From Chloroflexi bacterium TSY (lineage in GTDB: Bacteria; Chloroflexota; Anaerolineae; Caldilineales; Caldilineaceae), in contig JAHBNG010000066.1 of the NCBI GenBank assembly GCA_019217005.1, positions 1 to 64,000 on the forward strand: a DNA stretch of 64,000 nucleotides, given 5' to 3'. The notes below the pieces were generated by a model that ran no database searches, was not told the DNA's origin, and was given only the letters and a program-made list of their open reading frames with translations. Of the stretch, positions 9,448 to 18,542 are shown piece by piece. The position numbers and the translations under genes were made by a program. Within the stretch, counting starts at the first letter, position 1. Every line of letters begins with the position of its first letter.

Positions 9448-10599
9448 GTGAGAAAATCAGTCCATTATGCGATGATCGTGCCACCCCTCGTAACGATCCT
9501 CCTCACTAGCTGCATGAGTTGGACGCAGTCGTTCCCTGAAGCCGACAACCCCGATCCACCCCTCCTCGCTATATACAACAAATCCTCTCTCCTCTCCGCC
9601 AAATCGAGTTGGCATATCCATGACCCAACACAGGTCGTCAAGTTAGATGACTATTGGATGATCGGCGTGACGGGCAAAGCGCAATCGAGCGTCTATCGCT
9701 GTGGGCTTGAGATTTGGTACATCGGGCCCGATGATGAGGATTGGATGCCGGGGCAGTGCGTTTTTACGGAAAAGCCAGATTGGATTGCGGAGGAACTGCC
9801 GGGGAATGATGGCGCATTTTGGGCACCAGGCTTTCTCTCACCCCGCGTAATCTACTACTCAGTCAGCGGTGGTGAGCAGGCCCAATGTATTGGGTTCGCC
9901 AAGGCCAAGGGCAATCCACCCAATCTGCAATGGATCGATGTTGGTCAGCCCATTACCTGTACGTTTGCCCCCGAAGAGAGTCCCGACAAAGCCCCCAATT
10001 CGATTGACCCCGATGCGTTTGTTGCCCAAGACGGCACTCACTATCTTGTTTACGGCGCGGGACGTATCTACATAACGCCACTTGATCCCGAAACAGGTTT
10101 GCAAATTGATGGCGAGTGGTGGTACGTGGACGCACCCAACTATCACTTTGTGGCCGACAAGCCGCTGATTCCCGATCCCAACGGCAACGACTGGATCGAA
10201 GCCCCCTTTGTCTTCCATCACGATGGCTACTACTATCTCTTTGTCAATTGGTATGGCTGTTGCGACGGATTGGATTCGACTTATGAAATTCGTATGGGGC
10301 GTTCAGAAGAGCCCACGGGGCCATATGTCGATGCAGATGGCGTTGACTTGACGGACGGTGGCGGAACATTGTTGATTCGGGAGAATGGTAAATATATCGG
10401 GCCCGGTCATGCCGCAATTTCCGAACTGGACGATGGGCGTTTTCTCTTTTCATTCCACTATTACAATCGAGAAAATGAGGGGCTGCCTTGGATCAGCATT
10501 CGAGAGTTGAGGTGGGAGGATGGTTGGCCAGCATTGGATGCAGAGGAATTTGATCTGGCAAGCCTTGCCAGTGAAGTCAGAGTCGTGTTGTCGGATTAG
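9448..10599 (+). CDS. GH43-family glycoside hydrolase, lipoprotein
   Basis: About 383 residues from GTG 9448, with AAGG about 9 nt upstream. The lipobox VTILLTSC places acylation at Cys22. The five-bladed propeller signature residues are visible: catalytic base in WHIHDPT (~59), the pKa-modulating Asp in SIDPDAF, and the general acid Glu in WIEAPFVFHHDGYYYLF followed by NWYGCC. This pattern is that of endo-arabinanase-like GH43 proteins, which act on arabinan side chains outside the cell. The anchor suggests exposure on the outer face of the membrane. An IS ends about 70 nt upstream. Substrate specificity within GH43 is not certain. Confidence 0.88.
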   Translation: MRKSVHYAMIVPPLVTILLTSCMSWTQSFPEADNPDPPLLAIYNKSSLLSAKSSWHIHDPTQVVKLDDYWMIGVTGKAQSSVYRCGLEIWYIGPDDEDWMPGQCVFTEKPDWIAEELPGNDGAFWAPGFLSPRVIYYSVSGGEQAQCIGFAKAKGNPPNLQWIDVGQPITCTFAPEESPDKAPNSIDPDAFVAQDGTHYLVYGAGRIYITPLDPETGLQIDGEWWYVDAPNYHFVADKPLIPDPNGNDWIEAPFVFHHDGYYYLFVNWYGCCDGLDSTYEIRMGRSEEPTGPYVDADGVDLTDGGGTLLIRENGKYIGPGHAAISELDDGRFLFSFHYYNRENEGLPWISIRELRWEDGWPALDAEEFDLASLASEVRVVLSD

Positions 10600-10751
10600 C
10601 TAATCATACCTCATGGCAGGATGGGCTGCAGCAAAACCATGAATATTTGCAATCTCATCTAGCTTCTTGATCATCTCCTGCCAAAAAGTCAATTCCTCCT
10701 GAAGTGATTTATGTTCGGTCGCAGTGAGATGCCCGATTGCCTCGTGTCGTT

Positions 10752-11426
10752 CTAGTTCATCATGACAGTGATAGTAATGTGTGTGTGTGTGTGTGCGCGC
10801 GCCACCCATAGATCCGGCTCATCCACAAAGCCAAAACGATGGTGCCACTGGCGACTCTCTGCATTGCCCAGCAGAAAGCGACTGCGCAGCTTTTCGTTTC
10901 CTGACGTATGAAGCACATTTAGAGCAGTGGAGGCTAGAGCCGTTGCGACACCTTTGCGGTGCCAATCCGGCACGACGAACAACAGATCAACAAGTGGACC
11001 ATCCTCTTTCTCCACAATGAGAATTGTGCCAATGACTTCCTCACGCCCGTCATTTTGTTCTGCTGTCGCAATCTGAGATGCTGACAAGGGCTCTCCACGC
11101 TTTCCGGCAAAAAAGCTACTTAGGTTCTGTTCTGCCGCCTCTTTGATTCGCTTCGGCGCCCAATCACAATAATCAGTGGTCTCCTCAAAAGCGGCAAAGT
11201 AGGCAGGGCGCAGTTGAGGTAGATCCGCTTCTACAACGGGTCTGATGGTGCAAGGGGTATTCACAACACACGGTGTGATCTCGACTGCCGTCACGACAAT
11301 CGCATGACCGGGTGTGATGTGGGCACAGTCGCCATAATATTCGTATTTCCAGCCGAGCCTCTTTGGCATCCGCTGGAATTCTTCGTATGAGATGGGAAGA
11401 TGTTGGCTTTTCATGAAACGATTCAC
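10752..11426 (-). CDS. GNAT-type acetyltransferase, C-terminus set by a dinucleotide repeat
   Basis: 224 residues in the current frame. The acetyl-CoA region reads VDLLFVVPDWHRKGVATAL, typical of GNAT proteins. The GTG start overlaps the TGA of the upstream ATPase gene by 4 nt (GTGA), so translation is probably coupled. Near the end the coding strand runs through nine CA units, giving a THTHT tract and an early stop after ITVMMN. With one CA unit fewer, the frame would continue through a plausible helical tail (HDELERHEAIGHLTATEHKS) to a stop at 10600, making about 274 residues. The substrate is unknown. Confidence 0.8.
   Translation of the reverse strand: MNRFMKSQHLPISYEEFQRMPKRLGWKYEYYGDCAHITPGHAIVVTAVEITPCVVNTPCTIRPVVEADLPQLRPAYFAAFEETTDYCDWAPKRIKEAAEQNLSSFFAGKRGEPLSASQIATAEQNDGREEVIGTILIVEKEDGPLVDLLFVVPDWHRKGVATALASTALNVLHTSGNEKLRSRFLLGNAESRQWHHRFGFVDEPDLWVARAHTHTHITITVMMN
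10778..10802. repeat. TG/CG dinucleotide tract inside a coding region
   Basis: Nine TG units (10778-10795) run into alternating CG on the plus strand. The tract lies in the acetyltransferase coding sequence and determines which of two C-termini is made. Such tracts are prone to slippage. Confidence 0.9.
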
Positions 11427-13270
11427 TCATCCAACTCTGGCAAAGAACGCAAATCTAAATAACGCAATACCCCGTCCAATTGCTCTCGATTCGACCAGAG
11501 TATTCCCTCCTCTTGAGCAAAAGCTTCAGCCTCTTGGGTCAATCCTTCATGCGCAAAGAGCCACATGCAAATCGAGATCGGATCATATTCAGCTTGCACA
11601 GCCTTGGCTTGCTCTAAGAATCCTTGCAGAACAGCAATACCCATCTTTTGCGTCGTCACCCACTTGCTTTGGCAGATCCAGGTGATGCCAGTAAAAGCAG
11701 CAAAAATATCGACTTCACGATTCTTGCCCGAGGATAATCGAACGCGGTGATTCAGATAGTGCAGCAACGGAGGAAGCTCAATATCTTCGGTGCTGTTGAA
11801 AAATTGACCAGGTAGAGGTTGCTTACGTCGATTCTGATTGCTGAGTAGAACCTGCGCCATAAAGACTTCCGCCAAGTACCCCTTATACTCATGAACCCAA
11901 CGCTCGAGTTTGCGATACCTAGCGTCCAATTCGCTGCGCACTATGTCCTGATTCTGCCCTTCAACATCGACCCGTCCCCACACTTTAAGAAACTCGACTA
12001 GTATCGGGTCATCAACCTTGTGAAACCAGCCACCTAGCTCGCGATACTCCAAAAGATCGCCACGTGACAGACGAATCAGCACATTTCGAATTGTATCGAG
12101 AGAAACATTCTTTCCTTCTTTGACCTTTAGCTCACGTTGAATTCGTTCCAAGCTGATCTTACGCTCTTCCTCCAAGGCTGAAAGATAGAGAATCCACTTT
12201 GTGATGCCATGTTCGTTAAGGCGTTCAATCCAGCCGTTGACTTGGTCGTAGAGTTCCGCCCATATAAAGCCGGATGAGATGTCCACCGCAAGTACACTGT
12301 TGATGGTTTCTTCGTTTTCTATAGCGGTTCCCATTTTTGCTGCTTGTCGAATCAATGCCACAATATAGAATGGGTTGCCACCGCAGCGGGTTGCCACGAC
12401 AGGAGCTATCAATTGCGATACTTCCGCCTGATAATAGCGTGCGGCGTTCAGTGCTAACTCAGCCCCCCAATATTCAGATAGAGGCTTAATCGGATCACTA
12501 TCAAAGCGACCAAAGAGTGAACCGCGTCCCAAAATTTCGCGAGCCAAAATACTCATGGCCGATCCAGTGACAAAGTGAGGGCAAGTATTCGATTCTACTG
12601 CTTCTTGCATGGAACCAACGACGCGGAAGTCATTTTGAGGTAGATGGGTATTTTGAAACTCGTCCAGAAAGACGACAATTGTGCTATCAGCAATATCTGA
12701 AACCCGACGCGGGATCGCCACAACGCTTCGTGTCGGACTTGTCATCTTGCCCTTGAGAAGCGCATCATACCAATAGAGAATACGATCAATACTCGCTGGG
12801 TCAGGGTGGGTATGCTTGGCTTCTTCGTAGGCAGCAATCAGGTCGGAGTTATAGAGTTCCTGCCGAACGATCTCTGGTTGCTGCGTGTAGAAGCCGATGT
12901 AATACCGCATAAAGTTTTCCAAGTAGTTTGTGGCAAAATGCAGCGGATCCCGTTCATCATCCGAAAAAGAGTAATAAACTGGGACGACAGCCTTGGGATC
13001 GTGAGGATCTTGCTCAAAGAAAAGCCGGTTGACCACGCGCCGAAAGATCTCGGTTTTGCCCATCCACCGCCGCCCCAAGAGTACAGTCGACATGGTACGT
13101 CGGCTTGCCGCTTTGAGCGCAGCTTCATAGAAGTATTCAAGGAACTCAGTCCGATCTGTATAGACTTCATCCGGCACCAAGGGTTTGATGACCCATGGAG
13201 TAGATGGAAAGTTTGTTGACGCGACTGGCACGAAGCTATCTCCTGTCGAGTGGTACGTATTGCTCCTCAT
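11423..13270 (-). CDS. Archaeal-type P-loop ATPase with a C-terminal nuclease-like domain
   Basis: 615 residues, ATG 13270, preceded by GGAGG. Walker A is LLGRRWMGKTE (~66-74) and Walker B is STIVVFLDEFQ (~200), followed by a winged-helix-like stretch. The C-terminus (REVDIFAAFTGITWICQSKW, ~530-555) resembles a degenerate PD-(D/E)XK restriction-like fold. This layout matches the archaeal ATPase families often linked to mobile or defence contexts, but their role is mostly unknown. It overlaps the acetyltransferase gene by 4 nt, so the two are a transcriptional and probably translational unit. A copy of an 80-nt repeat lies just upstream. Confidence 0.8.
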   Translation of the reverse strand: MRSNTYHSTGDSFVPVASTNFPSTPWVIKPLVPDEVYTDRTEFLEYFYEAALKAASRRTMSTVLLGRRWMGKTEIFRRVVNRLFFEQDPHDPKAVVPVYYSFSDDERDPLHFATNYLENFMRYYIGFYTQQPEIVRQELYNSDLIAAYEEAKHTHPDPASIDRILYWYDALLKGKMTSPTRSVVAIPRRVSDIADSTIVVFLDEFQNTHLPQNDFRVVGSMQEAVESNTCPHFVTGSAMSILAREILGRGSLFGRFDSDPIKPLSEYWGAELALNAARYYQAEVSQLIAPVVATRCGGNPFYIVALIRQAAKMGTAIENEETINSVLAVDISSGFIWAELYDQVNGWIERLNEHGITKWILYLSALEEERKISLERIQRELKVKEGKNVSLDTIRNVLIRLSRGDLLEYRELGGWFHKVDDPILVEFLKVWGRVDVEGQNQDIVRSELDARYRKLERWVHEYKGYLAEVFMAQVLLSNQNRRKQPLPGQFFNSTEDIELPPLLHYLNHRVRLSSGKNREVDIFAAFTGITWICQSKWVTTQKMGIAVLQGFLEQAKAVQAEYDPISICMWLFAHEGLTQEAEAFAQEEGILWSNREQLDGVLRYLDLRSLPELDE

Positions 13271-13310
13271 CTATCCTCCATTATATCATAGGCGGGTTCT
13301 TCAGATAAGT

Positions 13311-13389
13311 GCTTATCCGAAAAGCTCTGTGACGATACGTTTTGCTCGAGTAGTAGATTGAATTCACAACCACTTTTTGGATAGGTTCT
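13311..13389 (+). repeat. ~80-nt dispersed palindromic element, copy 1
   Basis: It begins GCTTATCCGAAAAGC and ends TTTTTGGATAGGTTCT; the ends can pair imperfectly. The same element occurs in inverted orientation at 29024-29103. It lies between the ATPase and thiolase promoters. Confidence 0.7.
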
Positions 13390-13478
13390 AAGATGCAACC
13401 CACACCAGCCATTTAAGCACTTTGTGGTACACTGTCGAAAACAGACAAACCAGCGAACAGATTAGATAAGGAGAAACC

Positions 13479-14657
13479 ATGAACGAAGCAGTCATCGTAT
13501 CCACTGCCCGCACCCCAATCGGCAAAGCGTTTCGTGGCTCATTCAACATGACTCACGGGGCAACACTGGCTGCCCATGCGATTACACATGCGGTGAAGCG
13601 CGCGGGATTGGCGCTGGACGAGGTCGAAGACGTGGTGATGGGTAATGCTTTGACCCAAGGGGCAACTGGTTACAACATTGGTCGGCAGTCTGCACTGCGG
13701 GCCGGTTTGCCCGTGACAACGAGTGGGATGACCGTTGATCGGCAATGCAGCTCTGGGATGCAGGCAATCGGGGTTGCTGCACAGCGTGTCTTGGTTGACA
13801 ATGTGCCATTTGCCGTCTCTGGCGGTGTCGAGTCCATAAGCCTGGTACAGCTCAATATGAATCGCACCCATGCCAGAAACCCTTGGTTGAACGAACACAA
13901 ACCCGATCTCTACATGTCGATGATCGATACAGCCGAAGTGGTCTCGAAGCGATACGGTATCACGCGACAAACCCAGGATGAGTATGCCCTAGAAAGCCAG
14001 ATGCGGACGGCGGCTGGTCAGGAGGCGGGATATTTTGACGAGGAGATTGTGCCGCTCTCTACAACCATGATGAAAAAGGATAAGGCAACTGGCGATGAGT
14101 GGGAAGAAGAAGTCACCTTGACCAAGGATGAAGGCAATCGCCCGATCACATCTTATGAGGGATTGGCTGCGCTTGCTCCGGTCAAAGAGAAAGAATTCAT
14201 TACGGCAGGCAATGCAAGCCAGCTTTCCGACGGTGCATCAGCCTGTGTCATCACTAATCGTAAAACGGCGGAACAGCGCAACATGAACGTTCTGGGCATC
14301 TATCGCGGTATCGCTGTGGCGGGATGTGAACCAGACGAAATGGGGATCGGCCCCGTCTTCGCCGTACCCAAATTGCTGGAACGAAACGGATTGTCGATGG
14401 ATGATATTGATCTGTGGGAGCTGAACGAAGCATTTGCCGTCCAGGTTGTCTACTGTCGGGATCGGTTGGGCATCCCGCACGAGAAACTCAACGTCAACGG
14501 TGGCTCAATTTCAATTGGGCATCCCTACGGCATGTCGGGGGCGAGAATGGTGGGTCATGCGCTGATTGAGGGCAAGCGTCGCAACGCCAAATATGTAGTC
14601 TGCACCATGTGTATCGGTGGCGGAATGGGGGCGGCAGGGTTGTTTGAGGTGGCGTAA
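13479..14657 (+). CDS. Thiolase (acetyl-CoA C-acyltransferase)
   Basis: 392 residues, the usual length for the family, with RBS AAGGAG 6 nt before ATG 13479. The nucleophilic Cys is at ~90 in [11 protein letters not shown], the His loop is NEAFAVQ, and the C-terminal signatures are [10 protein letters not shown] and [16 protein letters not shown]. The enzyme either cleaves 3-ketoacyl-CoA (beta-oxidation) or condenses acetyl-CoA; the sequence alone does not decide. It is monocistronic here, and no hydratase or dehydrogenase adjoins it. An acyl-CoA synthetase gene lies 21 kb away. Confidence 0.95.
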   Translation: MNEAVIVSTARTPIGKAFRGSFNMTHGATLAAHAITHAVKRAGLALDEVEDVVMGNALTQGATGYNIGRQSALRAGLPVTTSGMTVDRQCSSGMQAIGVAAQRVLVDNVPFAVSGGVESISLVQLNMNRTHARNPWLNEHKPDLYMSMIDTAEVVSKRYGITRQTQDEYALESQMRTAAGQEAGYFDEEIVPLSTTMMKKDKATGDEWEEEVTLTKDEGNRPITSYEGLAALAPVKEKEFITAGNASQLSDGASACVITNRKTAEQRNMNVLGIYRGIAVAGCEPDEMGIGPVFAVPKLLERNGLSMDDIDLWELNEAFAVQVVYCRDRLGIPHEKLNVNGGSISIGHPYGMSGARMVGHALIEGKRRNAKYVVCTMCIGGGMGAAGLFEVA

Positions 14658-14689
14658 TGCTGGTTAAGGCGCACTAATTTATATCTTTT

Positions 14690-14760
14690 GGTTCCGAAGC
14701 TGCGTGTATAAAAGCCTGCTTTTCGGAGTAAATCGGTCTTTTATTCATGCAGCTTACACC
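14690..14760. other. Inverted repeats after the thiolase gene
   Basis: AAGCTGCGTG near 14697 pairs with CATGCAGCTT near 14745, with an inner AAAAGC/GCTTTT pair. The site lies between convergent genes and may act as a bidirectional terminator, although the T-tract is weak. Confidence 0.35.
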
Positions 14761-14774
14761 CACAATTGGTATGA

Positions 14775-15025
14775 TCAACGCAGTTCTGCCTCGCGCAAAA
14801 GTGCGTCCATCCACTTCTTGTCATTATCCGATAGTGGTGGTCGAAGTTCAGCCCGATAGTTGATGCGCAAATCATACCCCGCTCGGTCGTACAGGTCATG
14901 CAAAATCTGATTTAGGTCGACGAGTGGTTCCTCAGCATCTTCCATCAGCGGCAGGATAAATGTTAGGATCGGATGACGGACGCTAAATGGGTAAAAATGG
15001 GCGCGTGGGCGAATACGGAGGTTTG
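14775..15025 (-). pseudogene. DUF4058-type protein, C-terminal remnant
   Basis: The minus strand reads HPILTFILPLMEDAEEP, then VDLNQILHDLYDRAGYDLRI, then PPLSDNDKKWMDALL before a stop at 14775-14777. This is the conserved end of DUF4058 proteins, which are common in cyanobacteria and Chloroflexota and have no known role. Only about 80 residues remain and no start codon is present. It abuts the stop of the tctA gene, suggesting a deletion joined the two. Confidence 0.7.
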
Positions 15026-16624
15026 TTATGGCGTTTCACCCTCTACGGAAATCTCGGTCGGTTGACCGGAGCTACTTCTCAATAAGAGCGGCAAGAAGAG
15101 GCTTCCTATTGTCATCAGCCAAAGAATCACTGTAATCACCGGCATAGACGAAAGTGCATTCCAATCTCCTTGACCAATTGATTCAGTGATGAACTGGAAA
15201 TTTTTGGGCGTACCACCGATGAAAAGGTACGTCCAATCCCCTTTGCTAAGAGTGAGCGCTCGGCGCAGGTTGAGTTCCATCAAGGGGCCCAGAATGAGGC
15301 CAAGGATGACTGGAGGGAGTGGTAGCTTGAGCATGTGGAGCAAAAATCCCAATACGCCCAGACCCGTCATCAGTAGAATGTCGAAATGGCTATTGCTCAC
15401 GGCATAAACAGCCACAAAACTGACGGCAATAATGGCGGGATAGAGGAACCAACGGGGCACCTGTAAGACTCGGATAAAAATGCCGACGAGCGGTAAATTT
15501 AGCGTTAACAGCATCAAATTGCCAATATACATAGCGGCAATCAATCCCCAAAATATCTCGGGCTGTTGGGGGATTAGATTTGGACCTGGCTGAATGCCAA
15601 TGCCGATGAGCGCGCCCAACATCACAGCGGTCGTCCCGCTTCCTGGAATCCCTAAAGTTAGGAGGGGAATCAAGGCCCCGCTCACAGCAGCATTGTTGGC
15701 AGATTCTGGTGATGCCACCCCACGAATATCTCCTGTTTCGCCAAAGCTATCTTCTTCAACATTCGCAAGACGTTTTTCTGTTGTATAAGCAATAAAGGAT
15801 CCGATTGCTGCGCCCGCCCCAGGAAGAATGCCGACTAGAAACCCGATGGTTGCACTCCTGATAAGTGTCCCGATCTTGGAAAAAAACTCTCGCAGTGGGA
15901 CAAATACGCGTCCAACCGAAGTCATCACATTCTGCCCCGATTGCGATTCATAGGTGAGTCGCAGCACCTCATTGACAGCAAAAAAACCGATGACGACCAC
16001 CACAAAGTCTAATCCATCGAGCAGCTTCAACTGACCAAAGGTATAGCGATTGACACCGCTCATATCTTGACCAATCGTTGAAAGCATTAGGCCGATGAGC
16101 GTTGCCAGAAACCCCTTGATTGGATTGCCTCCTGCCAAGCTAGAAAGAGTCGAAAAGGCAAAGACGATGAGCACAAAATACTCAACTGGGCCAAACTTGA
16201 TGGCCCACTGCGCCAGAATCGGTGCAAAGAGCATCATTGCGACAATGGAAACATTCGATCCAAAGAATGATGACATAGCTGAGGTTGCCAATGCCGGCCC
16301 AGCACGTCCAACACGTGCAAGGATATTCCCCTCCATCGCAGTGACCACTGCTGCCGAAGTTCCTGGTACGTTGAGCAAAATGGCGCTGATCGAGTTGCCA
16401 TATTCAGCACCGTAATAGATGCCAGCAAAAAGGATCAGCATAGAGGTCGCAGGCAGATTCAAGGCAAAGGCCAGTGGGATCAATACCACAATCCCGTTGA
16501 TTGGTCCAATGCCAGGCAACATTCCCACTGCTGTACCGAGCAAAGCCCCCAGGAGAGCCAAAGATAGATTGGTTGGTGTGAAAGCGACGGCAAACCCATC
16601 GGCTAATAAACTGAGAACGTCCAT
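15026..16624 (-). CDS. tctA: Tripartite tricarboxylate transporter, large membrane subunit TctA
   Basis: About 532 residues from ATG 16624, whose A is shared with the stop of tctB (TAATG). It is a multi-pass membrane protein with family signatures LLGTAVGMLPGIGPINGI near the N-terminus, VPGTSAAVVTAMEGN, and LGIPGSGTTAVMLGAL. An upstream extension of the frame is ignored because it runs through tctB. TctA forms the translocation channel for carboxylates driven by an ion gradient. The order binding protein-TctB-TctA on one strand is standard. Confidence 0.95.
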   Translation of the reverse strand: MDVLSLLADGFAVAFTPTNLSLALLGALLGTAVGMLPGIGPINGIVVLIPLAFALNLPATSMLILFAGIYYGAEYGNSISAILLNVPGTSAAVVTAMEGNILARVGRAGPALATSAMSSFFGSNVSIVAMMLFAPILAQWAIKFGPVEYFVLIVFAFSTLSSLAGGNPIKGFLATLIGLMLSTIGQDMSGVNRYTFGQLKLLDGLDFVVVVIGFFAVNEVLRLTYESQSGQNVMTSVGRVFVPLREFFSKIGTLIRSATIGFLVGILPGAGAAIGSFIAYTTEKRLANVEEDSFGETGDIRGVASPESANNAAVSGALIPLLTLGIPGSGTTAVMLGALIGIGIQPGPNLIPQQPEIFWGLIAAMYIGNLMLLTLNLPLVGIFIRVLQVPRWFLYPAIIAVSFVAVYAVSNSHFDILLMTGLGVLGFLLHMLKLPLPPVILGLILGPLMELNLRRALTLSKGDWTYLFIGGTPKNFQFITESIGQGDWNALSSMPVITVILWLMTIGSLFLPLLLRSSSGQPTEISVEGETP

Positions 16625-17076
16625 TATAAAAAGAAGAGGATTCCTCTGGGCAACCCAAGCCCCAATGCGTAGCTGAATAGAAGGTACAAAAAGAGAGAAA
16701 AGGCAAACGATGCAATTAGACTCTTCAAAAGAGGACCTTGAAAGATCAAAGAAAGTGCGAACATTTCGAGTGCCGTTGAAACAACAAAACCAAGAGGTTT
16801 TAACAAATAAGCATAAACAACAAAGGTGACAAGAATCAACGCCATTTTGACCCACGCATCCCATTTGGGCCACGCCGGGTCGGGCGATGGTTTAATCGCG
16901 AGCAGTAAACTAAAGATAGCCAACAAGAGCCCCAACAGCATGGGGAATGCCCCAGGCCCGAGCGGTTCGTTTGCAGAGAGAAGGGTCGGCTTTAGACCAC
17001 TTGCTATGACCGTATAGCCAATGGCGATGACAAGAAGAATTACGCCCGCCACCCGATCGGTTGTATAGTTTTCCAT
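16624..17076 (-). CDS. tctB: Tripartite tricarboxylate transporter, small membrane subunit TctB
   Basis: 150 residues with four hydrophobic segments: AGVILLVIAIGYTVIASG, FPMLLGLLLAIFSLLLA, MALILVTFVVYAYLL and SFAFSLFLYLLFSYALG. Length, topology and position between the binding protein and TctA identify it; the sequence itself is weakly conserved in the family. The stop codon overlaps the start of tctA. Confidence 0.9.
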   Translation of the reverse strand: MENYTTDRVAGVILLVIAIGYTVIASGLKPTLLSANEPLGPGAFPMLLGLLLAIFSLLLAIKPSPDPAWPKWDAWVKMALILVTFVVYAYLLKPLGFVVSTALEMFALSLIFQGPLLKSLIASFAFSLFLYLLFSYALGLGLPRGILFFL

Positions 17077-17115
17077 AGTGGTAAATCAGTAGGTGACTCT
17101 CACCTACAGTGCGCT

Positions 17116-18153
17116 CTATTCAATGATTCCCAAATCTTTGCTCAACTGACGGAAGTTGATAATTTGTTCACGAGCGAACGTCTCAAACTCTTCGCCAGCC
17201 AGGAAAAATTCACCCAAGCCACCCTCGGCACGAGCCTGCGCCCATTCCTCCGAATTCGCCGTCTCTTCCAATACGCTGCCCCACCAATCGTAGGCTTCGG
17301 CAGACATTCCACCGGGGGCATAGAAGCCGCGGAAAACGATCCACTCAGCCGAATATCCCAACTCGGCTGCAGTCGGTACTTCGTCAAGTGGCGCGGCCAA
17401 TCGCTCTGGGGTCAGAGCCGCCAACACACGCACATCGCCCGACTCTACTTGACCGATCACCTCCGATGCATCGCCAGGAAAGACATCGATAAAGCCACCA
17501 AGAAGGGCCGTCAGCGCTTCGCCACCGCCATCAAATGGGGTATAGCTCAAACCCAGCGGATCCAGTTCAGCACTTTGCGCAAGCAGCATCACTTTCATAT
17601 GATCCTGGCCACCAACTGCACTACCACCACCGAAGTTGACTGATGCTAAATCGGCCGACAAGGCTTCCATTAAGTCTTCCAACGATTGGTACGATGAATC
17701 TGTCGCCACGGTCAAAACAGCAAAATCAGCACCCATGACGCCCAACCAGCGTACGTCTTCCTCGGTAAAGTCGCCATACTGGCCCTGCGCAAGCCGCAGT
17801 GTCGTGGCAGGACTCGCTGCAACAATTAGATCGTTGTCCTCGTTGCGTTCGGTGACAACATTTGCAAAGGCAACGCCACCACCGCCACCAGCCATGTTGG
17901 TGACTTGAATTGTGCCATCATATGCACCGCTATCGGCCATTGCCTTCGTCACGGCGCGACAAGTGAAGTCCCAGCCACCACCGGGATTGGCTGGCGCGAT
18001 ACATTCGGGGGAGCTGGGCATAAAGCCAGCCATCTCGCCGCTGTCGCTATCGGTATTAGCATCGCTCGTCGCAGGTGCTCCGACCGGTTGGCAAGCGACT
18101 GCAAACAGGGCAATAAGTGCTATGAAACTCAGAAGAGTTTTGCGTAAAGACAT
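17116..18153 (-). CDS. tctC: TctC/Bug-family solute-binding lipoprotein
   Basis: 345 residues, ATG 18153 preceded by GGAGA. The signal peptide ends in lipobox LFAVAC (Cys21). The Bug fold is indicated by ANPGGGWDFTCRAVTKAM, GGGGGVAFANVV and GFYAPGGMSAEAYDWW. It captures a carboxylate (citrate, tartrate, aromatic acid or similar; not decidable) and hands it to TctAB. It is the first gene of the operon; the 390-nt gap to the divergent dehydrogenase gene must carry its promoter. Confidence 0.93.
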   Translation of the reverse strand: MSLRKTLLSFIALIALFAVACQPVGAPATSDANTDSDSGEMAGFMPSSPECIAPANPGGGWDFTCRAVTKAMADSGAYDGTIQVTNMAGGGGGVAFANVVTERNEDNDLIVAASPATTLRLAQGQYGDFTEEDVRWLGVMGADFAVLTVATDSSYQSLEDLMEALSADLASVNFGGGSAVGGQDHMKVMLLAQSAELDPLGLSYTPFDGGGEALTALLGGFIDVFPGDASEVIGQVESGDVRVLAALTPERLAAPLDEVPTAAELGYSAEWIVFRGFYAPGGMSAEAYDWWGSVLEETANSEEWAQARAEGGLGEFFLAGEEFETFAREQIINFRQLSKDLGIIE

Positions 18154-18542
18154 GGTTTTCTCCAGTTGTTTGGTAAAATTGATTTTGAGGGAATTACATT
18201 CTAACTGTAAGGGGCCTTTATGAACAATTTTTGGTCTGATTCAGAAAGATGGTTCATAGCGTTTGTCTGGTCTGCATGGACCAGTCGTGTTGAAGAAGCG
18301 CATAGTAGGAATTATATCACAAACCACTCAGTACTAAATCTACTCGTATGGAGGCAAGTCATAAGACATAAAAGACGCGTGCAATTTTAACCCATCGGAT
18401 ACGTGTTTTATTTGGTAAAGTAAAGATGAGTATACTGAGCACTGCCAAAACTTTAAAATAAATTTGACCGATTTCAGTCGAGTAGCACAGTTGAATTTAT
18501 GTTAAAGTTATAAGCTAGTGCGATCCGACACAAGGGGCTACC
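18154..18542. other. Divergent intergenic region
   Basis: It separates tctC (minus) from the sugar dehydrogenase gene (plus) and is AT-rich, with no ORF of interest. I could not place convincing -35/-10 pairs at standard spacing, and I see no clear operator. Confidence 0.4.

Noticed and set aside
15026..16873. Longer N-terminus for tctA
   Set aside because: The extension reads through tctB in another frame and lacks an RBS; ATG 16624 shares a base with the tctB stop.
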